Below are positions 39,370 to 48,741 of a stretch of 64,000 nt of DNA, in pieces. The notes beneath the pieces were generated by a model that was not told the DNA's origin, ran no database searches, and saw only the letters and a program-made list of their open reading frames with translations. The translations under genes were made by a program, and so were the position numbers. Every line of letters starts with the position of its first letter. Position 1 is the first letter of the stretch. Source of the DNA: an uncultured Clostridia bacterium (lineage in GTDB: Bacteria; Bacillota; Clostridia; Lachnospirales; Anaerotignaceae); the NCBI GenBank assembly GCA_944384265.1, contig CALWSR010000002.1:104361-168360 (forward strand). Direction: 5' to 3'.

Positions 39370-39430
39370 GTCCGCCCCATTTTCTCTGTGCTAAGCGACC
39401 TTTGCGTAAAAAAAGCACCGGCTTAGTGTA
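39370..39430 (-). promoter_or_regulatory. Structured leader of rpsB
   Basis: The roughly 108-nt leader on the minus strand contains a hairpin with CTAAGC and GCTTAG arms enclosing a T-rich loop, about 25 nt before the ribosome binding site. Autogenous control by S2 is known in other bacteria; here it is inference from structure and position. Confidence 0.35.
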
Positions 39431-39463
39431 TGAAAATAGGTGAGTTCTGTTTTTTTCTCAAGC

Positions 39464-39492
39464 ATTATATCATAGCTAAAAAAATATTACAA
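39464..39492 (-). promoter_or_regulatory. Sigma-A promoter of rpsB-tsf
   Basis: Minus strand TTGTAA (39492-39487), 17 bp, TATAAT (39469-39464) with an extended TGA before the -10 box. Confidence 0.75.
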
Positions 39493-40630
39493 CTCTTTTA
39501 TTTTAGAAATTGTAATTTTTTTGTGTTAAAAACAAAAAATACTTTTTTAACCAAAGCTACAAAACGCTATTCACAGCCCAAAAGGCACAGCAGAGTATAG
39601 CAAGGCTTTTATCCATTTTATTTCAAAATTGCTGCTTTGCATTGCTTTATGTTGATGATATCTATATGAATTGGCACATGGCGAAAAAACATTTTCTCCA
39701 AAGCAAAAAATGGAATTTTCACTTCCATCCGCTCCTCTGTACTGCTCCTTTTCAAAGCAAATGAAGTTTTAGAGAAAGAAACGATAATTTTTTTCCATTG
39801 TTATAGATGGAAAAGGTTCCCAATTTCTCTGTTGCTTTTTTCAAACAAAATAACACCAATCCCATTGCTCTATTTTAAAACCTCCTGATTACAATAACAT
39901 ATCATTTTTTATATAAACCCAACAAATTCAAAAAACTACAATTTCTTCCATCATAACAATATAACAAGCTGCATGGTTGTTATATTCTACTTTTTACTTA
40001 CTTCCCTTCTGCCCCCGCTTCATTTGACATGAAGCAATTTTTGTTTACAATAGATATCATGCCCCTCATATTTGTTATGACAAATGCCATATTTCATTTC
40101 TCTATCATACTTTGTATATATATTTTTTCAATATCTGAGGGAGCAGCAAAAAAAGCAGCTTTCTTATCCATTTTAATGGAATCGTAATGACAATATATAT
40201 AAAATATGCTGACAATGGTTTGATTTTATTTATTGGATGAAATACCAATTTTAAAATATTCCAAAACAGCTTAAAACCATTGATTGCCGCTTCCATATTA
40301 CATCACATTTGCTAAGCTGATATCTGTTTTACATTTTCATTCTCCATTGATTTGTAACATACTTACAATGCTTAGCAGCTTTGATTGTAAAATGAATTGT
40401 CATATCTATACCGATTCTTTTTTCAAATTGGGGACTATTTCTTCTCTCCTTATTATTTTTATATATCTTTTTCATAATCATCACATGATTTATAAAATGC
40501 TTTTCTATTTTCCTTTTTTATATTTAAAATACCTTTATATTTAAAATACCTCGCTGCCATAAAAAAGAAAGCTCCTGTTTCTACAATAAAAATATTTAAT
40601 ATTTATTGTATTATTATTTTTCACTTTTTT
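39493..40630. other. Long spacer between rpsB and topA
   Basis: About 1.1 kb of AT-rich sequence. A 63-codon minus-strand frame at 40105-40296 is very hydrophobic but has no ribosome binding site. The stretch 39834-39869 shares a near-identical 32-nt block with 59263-59300 (see findings). I see no RNA gene. Confidence 0.5.
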
Positions 40631-40631
40631 T

Positions 40632-40667
40632 ATATAAAAAAGGGTATCGTCCCCTTCGATACCCAAA
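40632..40667 (-). terminator. Intrinsic terminator after topA
   Basis: 8-bp perfect stem GGGTATCG / CGATACCC (40642-40649, 40657-40664), followed on the minus strand by six T. Confidence 0.85.
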
Positions 40668-40677
40668 ACAGTTCCGT

Positions 40678-42801
40678 TTATTCTTCTTTTTCTTCCTTTT
40701 TTTCTTCTATATAACCACATTGCACATTGGAGCAAACGATTTTAGGATTTTTTCTTCCTTTTTCCTCCATATAGCTGCCGCAGCGAGGGCATTTTTCTCC
40801 TGTTGGTTTATTCCAAGACATAAAGCCGCATTCTGGATTGTTTTCACAGCCAAAATATTTTCTGCCCTTTTTTGTCTTTTTAATCAACACCTTTCCCCCA
40901 CATTCAGGACAGGCCACACCGGCATCTTCATAAAAAGGCTTTGCATTTTGACACTCGGGAAAGCCGGGGCAAGCTAAAAATTTGCCATATCTTCCGTATT
41001 TTACCACCATATTTCTGCCGCATTTTTCACAGATAATGTCTGTCACTTCATCTTTAATATCAATTTTTTTCAGTTTTTCCTCCGCATCCAGCACTTCTTT
41101 ATGAAAAGGAGGATAAAACTCTCTTATAATCTGTTTCCATTCTCCTCTTCCCTCCTCCACCTCATCCAGCTTATCCTCCATATTTGCTGTAAAGCCAATG
41201 TCTACAATGTCAGCAAAATACCCTTTCATAATGTCGTTTACCGTTTCTCCCAATTCTGTGGGAAAAAGATTTTTGCCCTCCTTTGTAACATAATTTCTGG
41301 CTTGTATTGTGGTCAGTGTAGGTGCATAGGTGCTGGGACGCCCCACACCGATTTCTTCCAATGTTTTAATCAGAGAAGCGTCTGTAAATCTTGGAGGAGG
41401 CTGGGTAAAATGCTGTATTGCCTCTATATTTTGTTTCTCCAGCATTTGTCCCTGCTCCAGCTTGGGTATTTTTGCTGTTTCTTCTTCCTCTGTTTTGTTG
41501 TATACCTTCAAAAACCCATCAAATTTTAATACAGAACCGCTTGTTCTAAAATAATACTGGTCGCTTTTTATTTTTACAGACAGTGTATCATACACTGCCG
41601 GACTCATCTGACTGGCTATAAAACGCTCCCAAATCAGCTTGTATAATTTGTATTGGTCCTTTGAAAGGGAGTCTTTGATGGAATCCGGCGTTCTGTAAGC
41701 ACTGGTGGGGCGAATGGCCTCATGTGCATCCTGTGTTTTGCCCTTTGATTTATATATCACTCTTTCCGGATTGACATACTCCTTGCCATAAATTTCATTT
41801 ATAAATCCCACTGCCTGTTCATAAGCTTCGTCAGAAATGCGAAAAGAGTCTGTTCTGATATAAGAAACAAGTCCCACGGTACCTTCTCCCTTAACGTCCA
41901 CACCTTCATAAAGCTGCTGCGCAATCATCATTGTTTTTTGGGTTGCCATATTCAAATATTTGCTGGCCTCCTGCTGTAATGTGCTGGTGGTAAAGGGTGC
42001 TACCGGTTTTTTGATTCTACTTCCCTGTTTTACTTCTGTCACCAAAAAATCAGCTTTTTTTACAGCCTTTAAAACCACATCTGTCTGCTCTTTGTTCAAA
42101 AGCTCCAGCTTGCCCTTCTCTGTGCCATAAAACTTCGCTTCTATAGGCTTTTTTTGCTCATCCAGCAAATGGGCTGTAATACTCCAATATTCCTGTGGGA
42201 TAAAGCTGTTGATTTCTTCCTCTCTGTCACAAATCATTCTCAGTGCCACAGACTGCACCCGGCCTGCGCTCAGGCCTCTTTTCACCTTTTGCCAAAGCAA
42301 ATCGCTGATGCCATAGCCAATCATTCTGTCCAGCATTCTTCTGGCCTGCTGTGCATTTACCAGGTCCATGTCAATATCTCTGGCACCGGAAATGGATTTT
42401 TTAACAGCATTTTTTGTAATCTCGTTAAATGTAATGCGGCTGACAGGCTTATCCTCCAGCTTTAAAGCGTGCATCAAATGCCAGCTGATGGCTTCTCCTT
42501 CTCGGTCGGGGTCTGTTGCCAAATAAACCTTATCGGCTGATTTTGCTTCCTTTCTCAATTTGCTTAAAAGCTCGCCCTTGCCCCTTATGGTGATATATTT
42601 TGGCTCATAATCATGCTCCATATCAATGCCCAGCTGGCTTTTTGGAAAATCTCTTACATGCCCCATAGACGCCTCTATTTTGTAGGTATTTCCCAAAAAC
42701 TTTTTGATTGTTTTTGCCTTTGCAGGAGATTCTACAATCACAAGATGTTTTTTTATATTTTTGGTTCTTTTTTGTTTTTTTGTTTCCTTTTCTGTCGGCA
42801 T
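40678..42801 (-). CDS. topA: DNA topoisomerase I
   Basis: 707-residue type IA enzyme that relaxes negative supercoils. Toprim domain LVIVESPAKAKTIKKFLG ... ATDPDREGEAISWH, active-site Tyr in LVSYIRTDSFRIS, and three C-terminal zinc fingers (CEKCGRNMVV...CPGFPEC; CPECGGKVL...CENNPEC; CPRCGSYME...CSNVQC). The ATG at 42801 after AAGAGGTG is preferred over GTG at 42810. It lies 12 bp after dprA, as in Bacillus. Confidence 0.97.
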   Translation of the reverse strand: MPTEKETKKQKRTKNIKKHLVIVESPAKAKTIKKFLGNTYKIEASMGHVRDFPKSQLGIDMEHDYEPKYITIRGKGELLSKLRKEAKSADKVYLATDPDREGEAISWHLMHALKLEDKPVSRITFNEITKNAVKKSISGARDIDMDLVNAQQARRMLDRMIGYGISDLLWQKVKRGLSAGRVQSVALRMICDREEEINSFIPQEYWSITAHLLDEQKKPIEAKFYGTEKGKLELLNKEQTDVVLKAVKKADFLVTEVKQGSRIKKPVAPFTTSTLQQEASKYLNMATQKTMMIAQQLYEGVDVKGEGTVGLVSYIRTDSFRISDEAYEQAVGFINEIYGKEYVNPERVIYKSKGKTQDAHEAIRPTSAYRTPDSIKDSLSKDQYKLYKLIWERFIASQMSPAVYDTLSVKIKSDQYYFRTSGSVLKFDGFLKVYNKTEEEETAKIPKLEQGQMLEKQNIEAIQHFTQPPPRFTDASLIKTLEEIGVGRPSTYAPTLTTIQARNYVTKEGKNLFPTELGETVNDIMKGYFADIVDIGFTANMEDKLDEVEEGRGEWKQIIREFYPPFHKEVLDAEEKLKKIDIKDEVTDIICEKCGRNMVVKYGRYGKFLACPGFPECQNAKPFYEDAGVACPECGGKVLIKKTKKGRKYFGCENNPECGFMSWNKPTGEKCPRCGSYMEEKGRKNPKIVCSNVQCGYIEEKKEEKEE

Positions 42802-42813
42802 AGACAACACCTC

Positions 42814-43905
42814 TTAACCTTCTCTAATATAACCTGACTGGGGCAGCTTACGGATATGCCCTGCAATTTCCAATAATGTTAATGAATATTGTATCTCTTG
42901 TATATTTTTATGAAGCATTCTGCTAATGGTTTGAGCATCCACTGCTTCCTTTCCAATGCATTGATATACTTCCTTTTCTTCTTTTTGCATATTTTCAGCC
43001 ATGTGTTTTTGAAAGGCTTCTTTTTCTTCTTCTGTATAGGCAATCCCCAGTGCAAAAAGCACATCTTCAAATTCTGTAATGATGGGACAGCCCTGTTTAA
43101 TCAAATCATTTGTGCCTTCGCTAAGAGGACTTGTAACATTTCCCGGTACCACAAAAACCTCTCTGCCGTTTTCCAGTGCTTGGTCTGCTGTGATGAGTGT
43201 ACCGCTTCTTCTGCCTGCCTCCACCACAATGGTCATGGAAGAAAGACCACTGATAATACGATTTCTTTTTGGAAAATTTTTGCCAAAAGCAGCCATGCCC
43301 GGAGGATATTCTGACAACACACAGCCATTTTCTATAATACGCTCCATCAAATTTTTATGTTCCGCCGGATAACAAATATCCACTCCTGTACCCAGCACAG
43401 CAATGGTTTGCCCTCCTCCATCCAATACGCCCAAATGGGACATACCATCAATCCCTGTTGCCATACCGCTTACAATGACAATATTGGCTCCTGCCAAATC
43501 CTTTGCCAGCTTATATGCAACAGAAGCACCATACTGAGAGCATCTTCTTGCTCCCACAATGCTGACCTTATCTATATCATCATCTGGCAAAAATCCTTTT
43601 ATATAAAACCCTGCCGGCGGGTCATAAATTTGTTTCAGCAAATAGGGATATTTCGGGTTTTTGATGGATATAAAGCCAATATTTTTTTCTTCCAATTCTT
43701 CTATCCATTGTTCCAGCTGCTGGGGCTGCTTTGCATTTTCTATTTCTTTGCAGTGAACTATGCTAAGCCCCTTAACTTGCCTCAGCTCCTCTAAAGAAGC
43801 CTCCCAAACTGCCTGTGCCGTTTTAAAATGGTCTAATAACAATAATATTTTATGAACACCTATTTTAGGTATGCGAGAAAGCCACATCATATAATATTCT
43901 TCCAA
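42814..43905 (-). CDS. dprA: DNA processing protein DprA (Smf)
   Basis: 363 residues. DprA loads RecA on incoming single-stranded DNA during transformation. N-terminal helical domain, Rossmann core (VSIVGARRCSQYG, VSGMATGIDGMSHLG, GTGVDICYPAEH, EYPPGMAAFGKNFPKRNRIISGLS) and a C-terminal winged helix. Start TTG at 43905 after GGGAGGAGGG. comM lies 0.9 kb away on the other strand, so two natural-transformation genes are neighbours. Confidence 0.94.
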   Translation of the reverse strand: MEEYYMMWLSRIPKIGVHKILLLLDHFKTAQAVWEASLEELRQVKGLSIVHCKEIENAKQPQQLEQWIEELEEKNIGFISIKNPKYPYLLKQIYDPPAGFYIKGFLPDDDIDKVSIVGARRCSQYGASVAYKLAKDLAGANIVIVSGMATGIDGMSHLGVLDGGGQTIAVLGTGVDICYPAEHKNLMERIIENGCVLSEYPPGMAAFGKNFPKRNRIISGLSSMTIVVEAGRRSGTLITADQALENGREVFVVPGNVTSPLSEGTNDLIKQGCPIITEFEDVLFALGIAYTEEEKEAFQKHMAENMQKEEKEVYQCIGKEAVDAQTISRMLHKNIQEIQYSLTLLEIAGHIRKLPQSGYIREG

Positions 43906-44011
43906 TGTTTTCCCTCCTCCCAAATAGTTACCATAAACAAAATACGAAATCTATCATAAAGCTTTTTTTAAATAAATTCAACATAAATTTTTTAAAATTC
44001 TATTTTTATAT

Positions 44012-44054
44012 AAAAAAAGGACTGTTTTGTTTTTTGAAACAAGTCCCTTTTTTG
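44012..44054 (-). terminator. Intrinsic terminator after the lipoprotein gene
   Basis: Imperfect stem GGGACTTGTTT / AAACAGTCC (one bulge), followed on the minus strand by seven T. Confidence 0.75.
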
Positions 44055-44067
44055 CCTTATTTTCACA

Positions 44068-44679
44068 TCATTTTATTTCCTTCCAAATAAAGCTGTCCAC
44101 CATTGCTCTGGCAGTTTGCTCTGCGTCCAAAACAGCTTCATTGTGAAAATCTGTCACCTGTACCAATATATGTGCTTTTTCTCCTGCAATATAATATTGT
44201 ATTGTTTTGACAGGTATTTCACTTTCTTTGTCATCTACCATAACACAAAATACATCATATCCATTTTTGGATGTAAAGCTTTCCGACACCACTAATTGAT
44301 ATAATGGCTCTGTCAATTCCAGCTTCAACTGATACATCACAGCAGATGTAAATACATTGTATTCCTCTTTCGTATATTGATTTTCACGATATTCCACAGA
44401 AATATTGGTTGTTTGGCTTGTAATATCCTCTCCTGCCTTTGTATAAAAGGAGCTGATATCATCAGACTGGCTTTCCAAAAGCGGCCATTGCTCTGAAACA
44501 TCATAGCTGCCAAATGTCCTTTCCTGGTGATATAGTGCTGTATTAGGCTCCTGCCGAGCATTTTGCTGCTGTTGCGTATTTTGCTGCTGTGTATTTTGCT
44601 GAGGCTGCCGGGTACAGCCGCTGAAAAAACATATTATCACAAAACAAAACAATACTCTCTTTTTTATTATTCGAATCAT
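44068..44679 (-). CDS. Lipoprotein of unknown function
   Basis: 203 residues. A signal peptide ends in FFSGC (lipobox, Cys22), then a Gln/Asn-rich linker (QPQQNTQQQNTQQQQNARQ) and a compact alpha/beta domain of about 150 residues with no family motif that I recognise. The linker comes from a CAG/CAA-rich low-complexity run. Own terminator and short upstream gap suggest a monocistronic gene. Surface-exposed on the membrane. Confidence 0.8.
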   Translation of the reverse strand: MIRIIKKRVLFCFVIICFFSGCTRQPQQNTQQQNTQQQQNARQEPNTALYHQERTFGSYDVSEQWPLLESQSDDISSFYTKAGEDITSQTTNISVEYRENQYTKEEYNVFTSAVMYQLKLELTEPLYQLVVSESFTSKNGYDVFCVMVDDKESEIPVKTIQYYIAGEKAHILVQVTDFHNEAVLDAEQTARAMVDSFIWKEIK

Positions 44680-44753
44680 AGCTTCCTCCTATTCATTTTT
44701 TATTATACTATCATAAAATACTATAAAATTCCATACATTCTGATTTCTTTTTG

Positions 44754-44782
44754 TTGAAAAAAGACAAATTTACTGCTATGAT
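44754..44782 (+). promoter_or_regulatory. Sigma-A promoter of comM
   Basis: TTGAAA (44754-44759), 17 bp, TATGAT (44777-44782), 30 bp before the ATG. Confidence 0.65.
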
Positions 44783-44812
44783 TGTAGAAGGGATGAAAAA
44801 GGAGGAATCAAA

Positions 44813-46345
44813 ATGCTTTCAAAAATAATAAGCAGTGGACTGTTGGGCATTGATGGATATTTGATAGATGTGGAAGTGGATTTAAGCAATGGTCTGCCTG
44901 CATTTGACTTGGTGGGTCTGCCGGATTCTGCTGTAAAAGAATCCAGAGAAAGGGTTCGTACCGCCATCAAAAATTCCGGTTTTACATTTCCCATAAAACG
45001 TATTACTGTCAATTTAGCTCCTGCCCATATGAAAAAAGAAGGACCGGCATTTGACCTGCCCATTGCCCTTGGTATATTATGCTCCATGGGTTTGTTTCCT
45101 ATATCCTCCTTAAAAAATACACTGATATTAGGGGAGCTTTCATTGGACGGCTCCATACGAAGCGTAAACGGTGTGCTGCCTATGGTATACCACGCAAAGC
45201 AAAGGGGAATTTCCCACTGTATTGTTCCCTTTGAAAATGCACAGGAGGCCGCCATTGTAAAGGGTATAGAGGTCTATCCCTTTGCTACCTTAATAGAGGC
45301 TGTTTCTTTTTTACAGCATAAAAAAGAGATGGCCCCCTTTACAATAGATCTAGCCTCTTTTTTTGCACAAAAAACAGAAGAAGGTCTAATGGATTTTTCG
45401 GAGGTGAAGGGACAGGAAAATGCCAAAAGAGCATTGGAAATTGCTGCCGGCGGCTATCATAATGTACTGCTCATTGGTCCTCCCGGCACAGGCAAAACAA
45501 TGCTGGCAAAAAGAATTGCTACCATTCTTCCCGATTTGACATTGGAAGAAAGTATTGAAATTACAAAAATATACAGTGTGGCTGGATTGCTCCAGTCCAA
45601 AAACACATTGATTCATAAAAGGCCATTCCGTTCTCCTCACCATACCATTTCTCCCTCTGCATTGACAGGAGGAGGCAGGATTCCTCGTCCGGGAGAAATT
45701 TCACTGGCTCACAACGGCATATTGTTTTTGGATGAGCTGCCGGAATTTCAAAGAAATGCACTGGAAATTATGCGTCAGCCCCTGGAGGATGGCAATGTCA
45801 CCATATCCCGTGTCAACGGCACATTGACCTATCCGGCTCATTTTATGCTGATTGCTGCCATGAACCCCTGCCCCTGCGGCTATTTGGGAGATAAAGAGCG
45901 GTGTCATTGTTCTTTTCACGAAATTTCAAAATATCATAATAAAATCAGCGGTCCTCTTTTAGACCGCATTGATTTAATGGTAGAACTGCCCTCTCTTTCT
46001 TATGCCACATTGGAAAGTGCCTCCTATGGAGAGTCCTCTGCCCAAATCAAACAAAGAGTTTTGCAGGCACAGCAAATACAGCTGGAAAGGTATCAAAAAG
46101 AACCCTTTTATTTCAACTCTCAGATGGGTGCAGTGGAAATTGAGCAGTATTGTCCCTTGGGCGCAAAGGAAAAAACACTGCTTCAGTCTGCATTTGACCA
46201 TATGAATTTAAGCGCCAGGGCTTATCATAAAATATTAAAGGCCGCCCGTACCGTTGCCGATTTAGAAGGCAGTCAAAACATTTCTGCAAAGCATATTGCT
46301 GAGGTCATACAATACCGCTCTCTGGACAGAAAATATAAATTGTAG
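44813..46345 (+). CDS. comM: ComM/YifB-family magnesium-chelatase-like AAA+ ATPase
   Basis: 510 residues. N-terminal Lon-like domain (VEVDLSNGLPAFDLVGLPD, APAHMKKEGPAFDLPIALGIL), then an AAA+ core with Walker A GPPGTGKTMLAKR, Walker B ILFLDELPEF and the cysteine motif NPCPCGYLGD, then the C-terminal Mg-chelatase domain. ComM is a hexameric branch-migration helicase that helps integrate transforming DNA. ATG after AAAGGAGG. Confidence 0.95.
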   Translation: MLSKIISSGLLGIDGYLIDVEVDLSNGLPAFDLVGLPDSAVKESRERVRTAIKNSGFTFPIKRITVNLAPAHMKKEGPAFDLPIALGILCSMGLFPISSLKNTLILGELSLDGSIRSVNGVLPMVYHAKQRGISHCIVPFENAQEAAIVKGIEVYPFATLIEAVSFLQHKKEMAPFTIDLASFFAQKTEEGLMDFSEVKGQENAKRALEIAAGGYHNVLLIGPPGTGKTMLAKRIATILPDLTLEESIEITKIYSVAGLLQSKNTLIHKRPFRSPHHTISPSALTGGGRIPRPGEISLAHNGILFLDELPEFQRNALEIMRQPLEDGNVTISRVNGTLTYPAHFMLIAAMNPCPCGYLGDKERCHCSFHEISKYHNKISGPLLDRIDLMVELPSLSYATLESASYGESSAQIKQRVLQAQQIQLERYQKEPFYFNSQMGAVEIEQYCPLGAKEKTLLQSAFDHMNLSARAYHKILKAARTVADLEGSQNISAKHIAEVIQYRSLDRKYKL

Positions 46346-47010
46346 CACACAACAAAACTGTAAGCTTGCCCTTGATTACAACGAAAATAAAACAAGAAAT
46401 GCTTTTATAAAAATTTGATTGGAGCCTTCAAGGCTATCTTAGACAATCTTTTCATTTAAAAAAATCAGTTTGTTTCAAGCATTCCATAATGTATGCAGCA
46501 GCAGATATATGAGTGGAATAAGCTGTCTGATTCAAAAAAATCATGAAAAAGGGTTGATATAGATGTTTATAATGTAATAGATACAAGCTTTGTTTGACAT
46601 CTAATGATGCCATATGTTTTCATAACACAAAATTCATGCAAATCGTATTTCCTTTGGCTTTACAAAAATATGATTTTGATTAGATGGCTTATCAGCACAA
46701 AATTTATTTTTTTTCAAAAACGGTTTACAAACAGCATTGTGCTGACACTGCCATATAAAAAAATGGTATTTTTAACCATTGTATGTATGGCTTTTTACAG
46801 AGCATAACAAAAGTATTTTCATATCATTGCCCTGTCCTTTCATTGAAATAGGAAAATGGATTTTGGCAGATGTCTAACCTGCTGTACATGGCCTGATGGC
46901 CATGTACAGCATATCATTGTACCACCAAAGGCTTCCCCCTGTTTTCATAAGCCTGCCAAAAAATGGTTTTACTTTTTTACAAATACTGATTGCAGTCAGT
47001 CAAGCATTTT
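46346..47010. other. Spacer after comM with a long palindrome
   Basis: No gene recognised. A 67-codon plus-strand frame at 46604-46807 has no ribosome binding site. The spacer contains the perfect 13-bp inverted repeat at 46881-46910. Confidence 0.5.
46881..46910. repeat. Perfect 13-bp inverted repeat with four-base loop
   Basis: GCTGTACATGGCC, loop TGAT, and the exact complement. There is no T run on either side, so it is not a standard terminator; it could be an operator or a DNA/RNA hairpin. Confidence 0.6.
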
Positions 47011-47241
47011 TTATTGTTCTATGGGAAGTACAAAGCTTTTTACAATTTGGTCATAGCAATTTTCGCACAAATCAAATGCATCTTTTCTGCCATCTTTTTG
47101 TGAAAAATATCCCCATTGTTTTTCAATATGCAAAAAGTCTGAAAAATATCCCTGTTGTTTTGTAATCTCTTTTCCGCAACAGTTACAAAGGACTTTTTCC
47201 AATACTTCTTTTGTCGTTTCCACTGTTTTATATTGCTTCAT
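47011..47241 (-). CDS. Small zinc-binding protein of unknown function
   Basis: 76 residues, ATG after AAAGGGGGAC. CNCCGKEI near residue 20 and CENCYDQIVKSF near residue 60 make a split four-cysteine zinc site, and YFSQKDGRKDAFDLCENCYD is the best-conserved part of a small family common in Lachnospiraceae. No function known. Confidence 0.78.
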   Translation of the reverse strand: MKQYKTVETTKEVLEKVLCNCCGKEITKQQGYFSDFLHIEKQWGYFSQKDGRKDAFDLCENCYDQIVKSFVLPIEQ

Positions 47242-47369
47242 TGTACAGTCCCCCTTTTGTTCTGTTCCGTGTTCTATTGTAGTGTATCACAGCTTTTTAC
47301 TTTTTGCACTATTAAAACGCTGGTACATTTGTTAAAATAAAGGCAAATCAATACAGAAAGGACATGGAT

Positions 47370-48281
47370 ATGGATTGCTACACATCTTTTATGAAACATT
47401 GTACCATATGCCCCAGAAGCTGCGGCGCAAACAGATATGCCGGACAAAAAGGGTATTGCCAGGCAGGGCTTTTGCCAAAATGTGCATTGGCCAGTGTCCA
47501 CCATTGGGAGGAACCCCCCATCAGTGGTACAAATGGCTCCGGCACTGTATTTTTTTCTCACTGCAATTTAGGCTGTGTATACTGTCAAAATCACACCATC
47601 AGCGCAGAAGGCTTTGGAAAAGAACTGAGCATAGAAAAGCTGTCAGATATTTTTTTATCTCAGCAAAAAAAGAATGTGCATAATATTAATGTTGTTTCCC
47701 CTACTCAATATATTCCTCAAATCAGAGATGCACTGCTTTTGTCCAAAAAAAGAGGACTGCACATCCCTGTAATATACAACACCAATGGATATGAAAAAGC
47801 AGAAAGTCTAAAACTGCTGGAAGGGCTTGTTGATGTCTATCTACCAGATTTAAAATACATTTCTGCAAAATACAGCAGCAGCTTTTCATTTGCTGATGAC
47901 TATGCAGAATATGCCTCTGCCGCACTTTTGGAAATGAAAAGACAAGTGCCTGAAACCGTTTTTTCTTCTGATGGTATATTGCAAAAGGGTATGCTTGTCC
48001 GCCATTTAATACTTCCCGGCTGTTACAAGGACAGCTTTGCCGTATTGGACTGGATATGCCAAAATTTAGGAAAAGATACTTATGTTTCTCTTCTAAACCA
48101 GTATACTCCCATGTATCAAGCCAAAGGCATCAAACAGCTTTCCCGCAGGCTCACCACAATGGAATATCAAAAAGTGACAAACTATTTTTTTGAAATCGGG
48201 TTGCAGCATGGCTTTGTACAGCAAAAATCCTCAGCCAATTCTCAATATACACCCCTATTCGATTTGTCAGGACTTTTTTGA
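47370..48281 (+). CDS. Radical SAM protein related to PflA
   Basis: 303 residues. The cluster motif CNLGCVYCQN (CxxxCxxC) is at about residues 65-73, preceded by an extra Cys-rich N-terminal segment (HCTICPRSCGANR...GYCQAG) seen in the uncharacterised PflA-like family sometimes called PflX/AmmeMemoRadiSam-like. The barrel shows NTNGYEKAES and LPDLKY. Start at the ATG at 47370, since AAAGG lies too near the ATG at 47364. No glycyl-radical partner is adjacent, so the substrate is unknown. Confidence 0.86.
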   Translation: MDCYTSFMKHCTICPRSCGANRYAGQKGYCQAGLLPKCALASVHHWEEPPISGTNGSGTVFFSHCNLGCVYCQNHTISAEGFGKELSIEKLSDIFLSQQKKNVHNINVVSPTQYIPQIRDALLLSKKRGLHIPVIYNTNGYEKAESLKLLEGLVDVYLPDLKYISAKYSSSFSFADDYAEYASAALLEMKRQVPETVFSSDGILQKGMLVRHLILPGCYKDSFAVLDWICQNLGKDTYVSLLNQYTPMYQAKGIKQLSRRLTTMEYQKVTNYFFEIGLQHGFVQQKSSANSQYTPLFDLSGLF

Positions 48282-48283
48282 TA

Positions 48284-48312
48284 TTGCGAAATAAAGTATA
48301 ACATTGTATAAT
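48284..48312 (+). promoter_or_regulatory. Promoter of the cupin gene
   Basis: TTGCGA (48284-48289), 17 bp, TATAAT (48307-48312), 37 bp before the ATG. Confidence 0.65.
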
Positions 48313-48349
48313 ATTGTCATAGTATTATATCAGAAATGAGGGATATTTT

Positions 48350-48700
48350 ATGGTCAGAAAAGAAAATGTTGTAGAGGTAGAGGGACTGCGTGGAGGAAAA
48401 GGCTCCGTAGAAATCCATCATATTTTGGAAAAAGAGGAATTGATGGGCCATGGCAAAATGTATGCCCGTGTGATTTTACGTCCTCACAGCAGCATTGGCT
48501 GGCACCAGCATATTGGTGACACAGAGCCTTATTTGATATTAAAAGGAGAAGGCGTTTTTATAGACAATGACCGCTCTGAAACAGTGGTTCATGCAGGAGA
48601 CGTTTGTATCATCAATGTGGGAGAATTCCACTCTTTAGAAAACAACACAGACCAAGAATTGGAATTGATGGCATTGGTAATCAACGAAGAAGCAAAATAA
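48350..48700 (+). CDS. Small cupin-domain protein
   Basis: 116-residue single beta-barrel. Motif 1 is GWHQHIGDTEPYLILKGEGVF with two His and one Glu as metal ligands; motif 2 is GDVCIINVGEFHSLEN with the third His. All metal ligands are present, so it is likely an enzyme or metal-bound sensor rather than a decayed copy. Substrate unknown. Own promoter and terminator. Confidence 0.85.
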   Translation: MVRKENVVEVEGLRGGKGSVEIHHILEKEELMGHGKMYARVILRPHSSIGWHQHIGDTEPYLILKGEGVFIDNDRSETVVHAGDVCIINVGEFHSLENNTDQELELMALVINEEAK

Positions 48701-48705
48701 CAGCA

Positions 48706-48741
48706 AGGGACTGTACCACAAAATGGTACGGTCTTTTTTTG
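48706..48741 (+). terminator. Intrinsic terminator after the cupin gene
   Basis: 10-bp stem (48709-48718, 48724-48733) with one G-U pair, followed by seven T. Confidence 0.85.

Noticed and set aside
39541..39700. Possible RNA gene in the rpsB-topA spacer
   Set aside because: No cloverleaf, no terminator and no conserved RNA core could be found.
44562..44625. CAG/CAA-rich run as a microsatellite or CRISPR-like repeat
   Set aside because: Short low-complexity linker inside the lipoprotein gene; no spacers.
46604..46807. 67-codon plus-strand frame after comM
   Set aside because: No ribosome binding site or promoter, and AT-driven composition.
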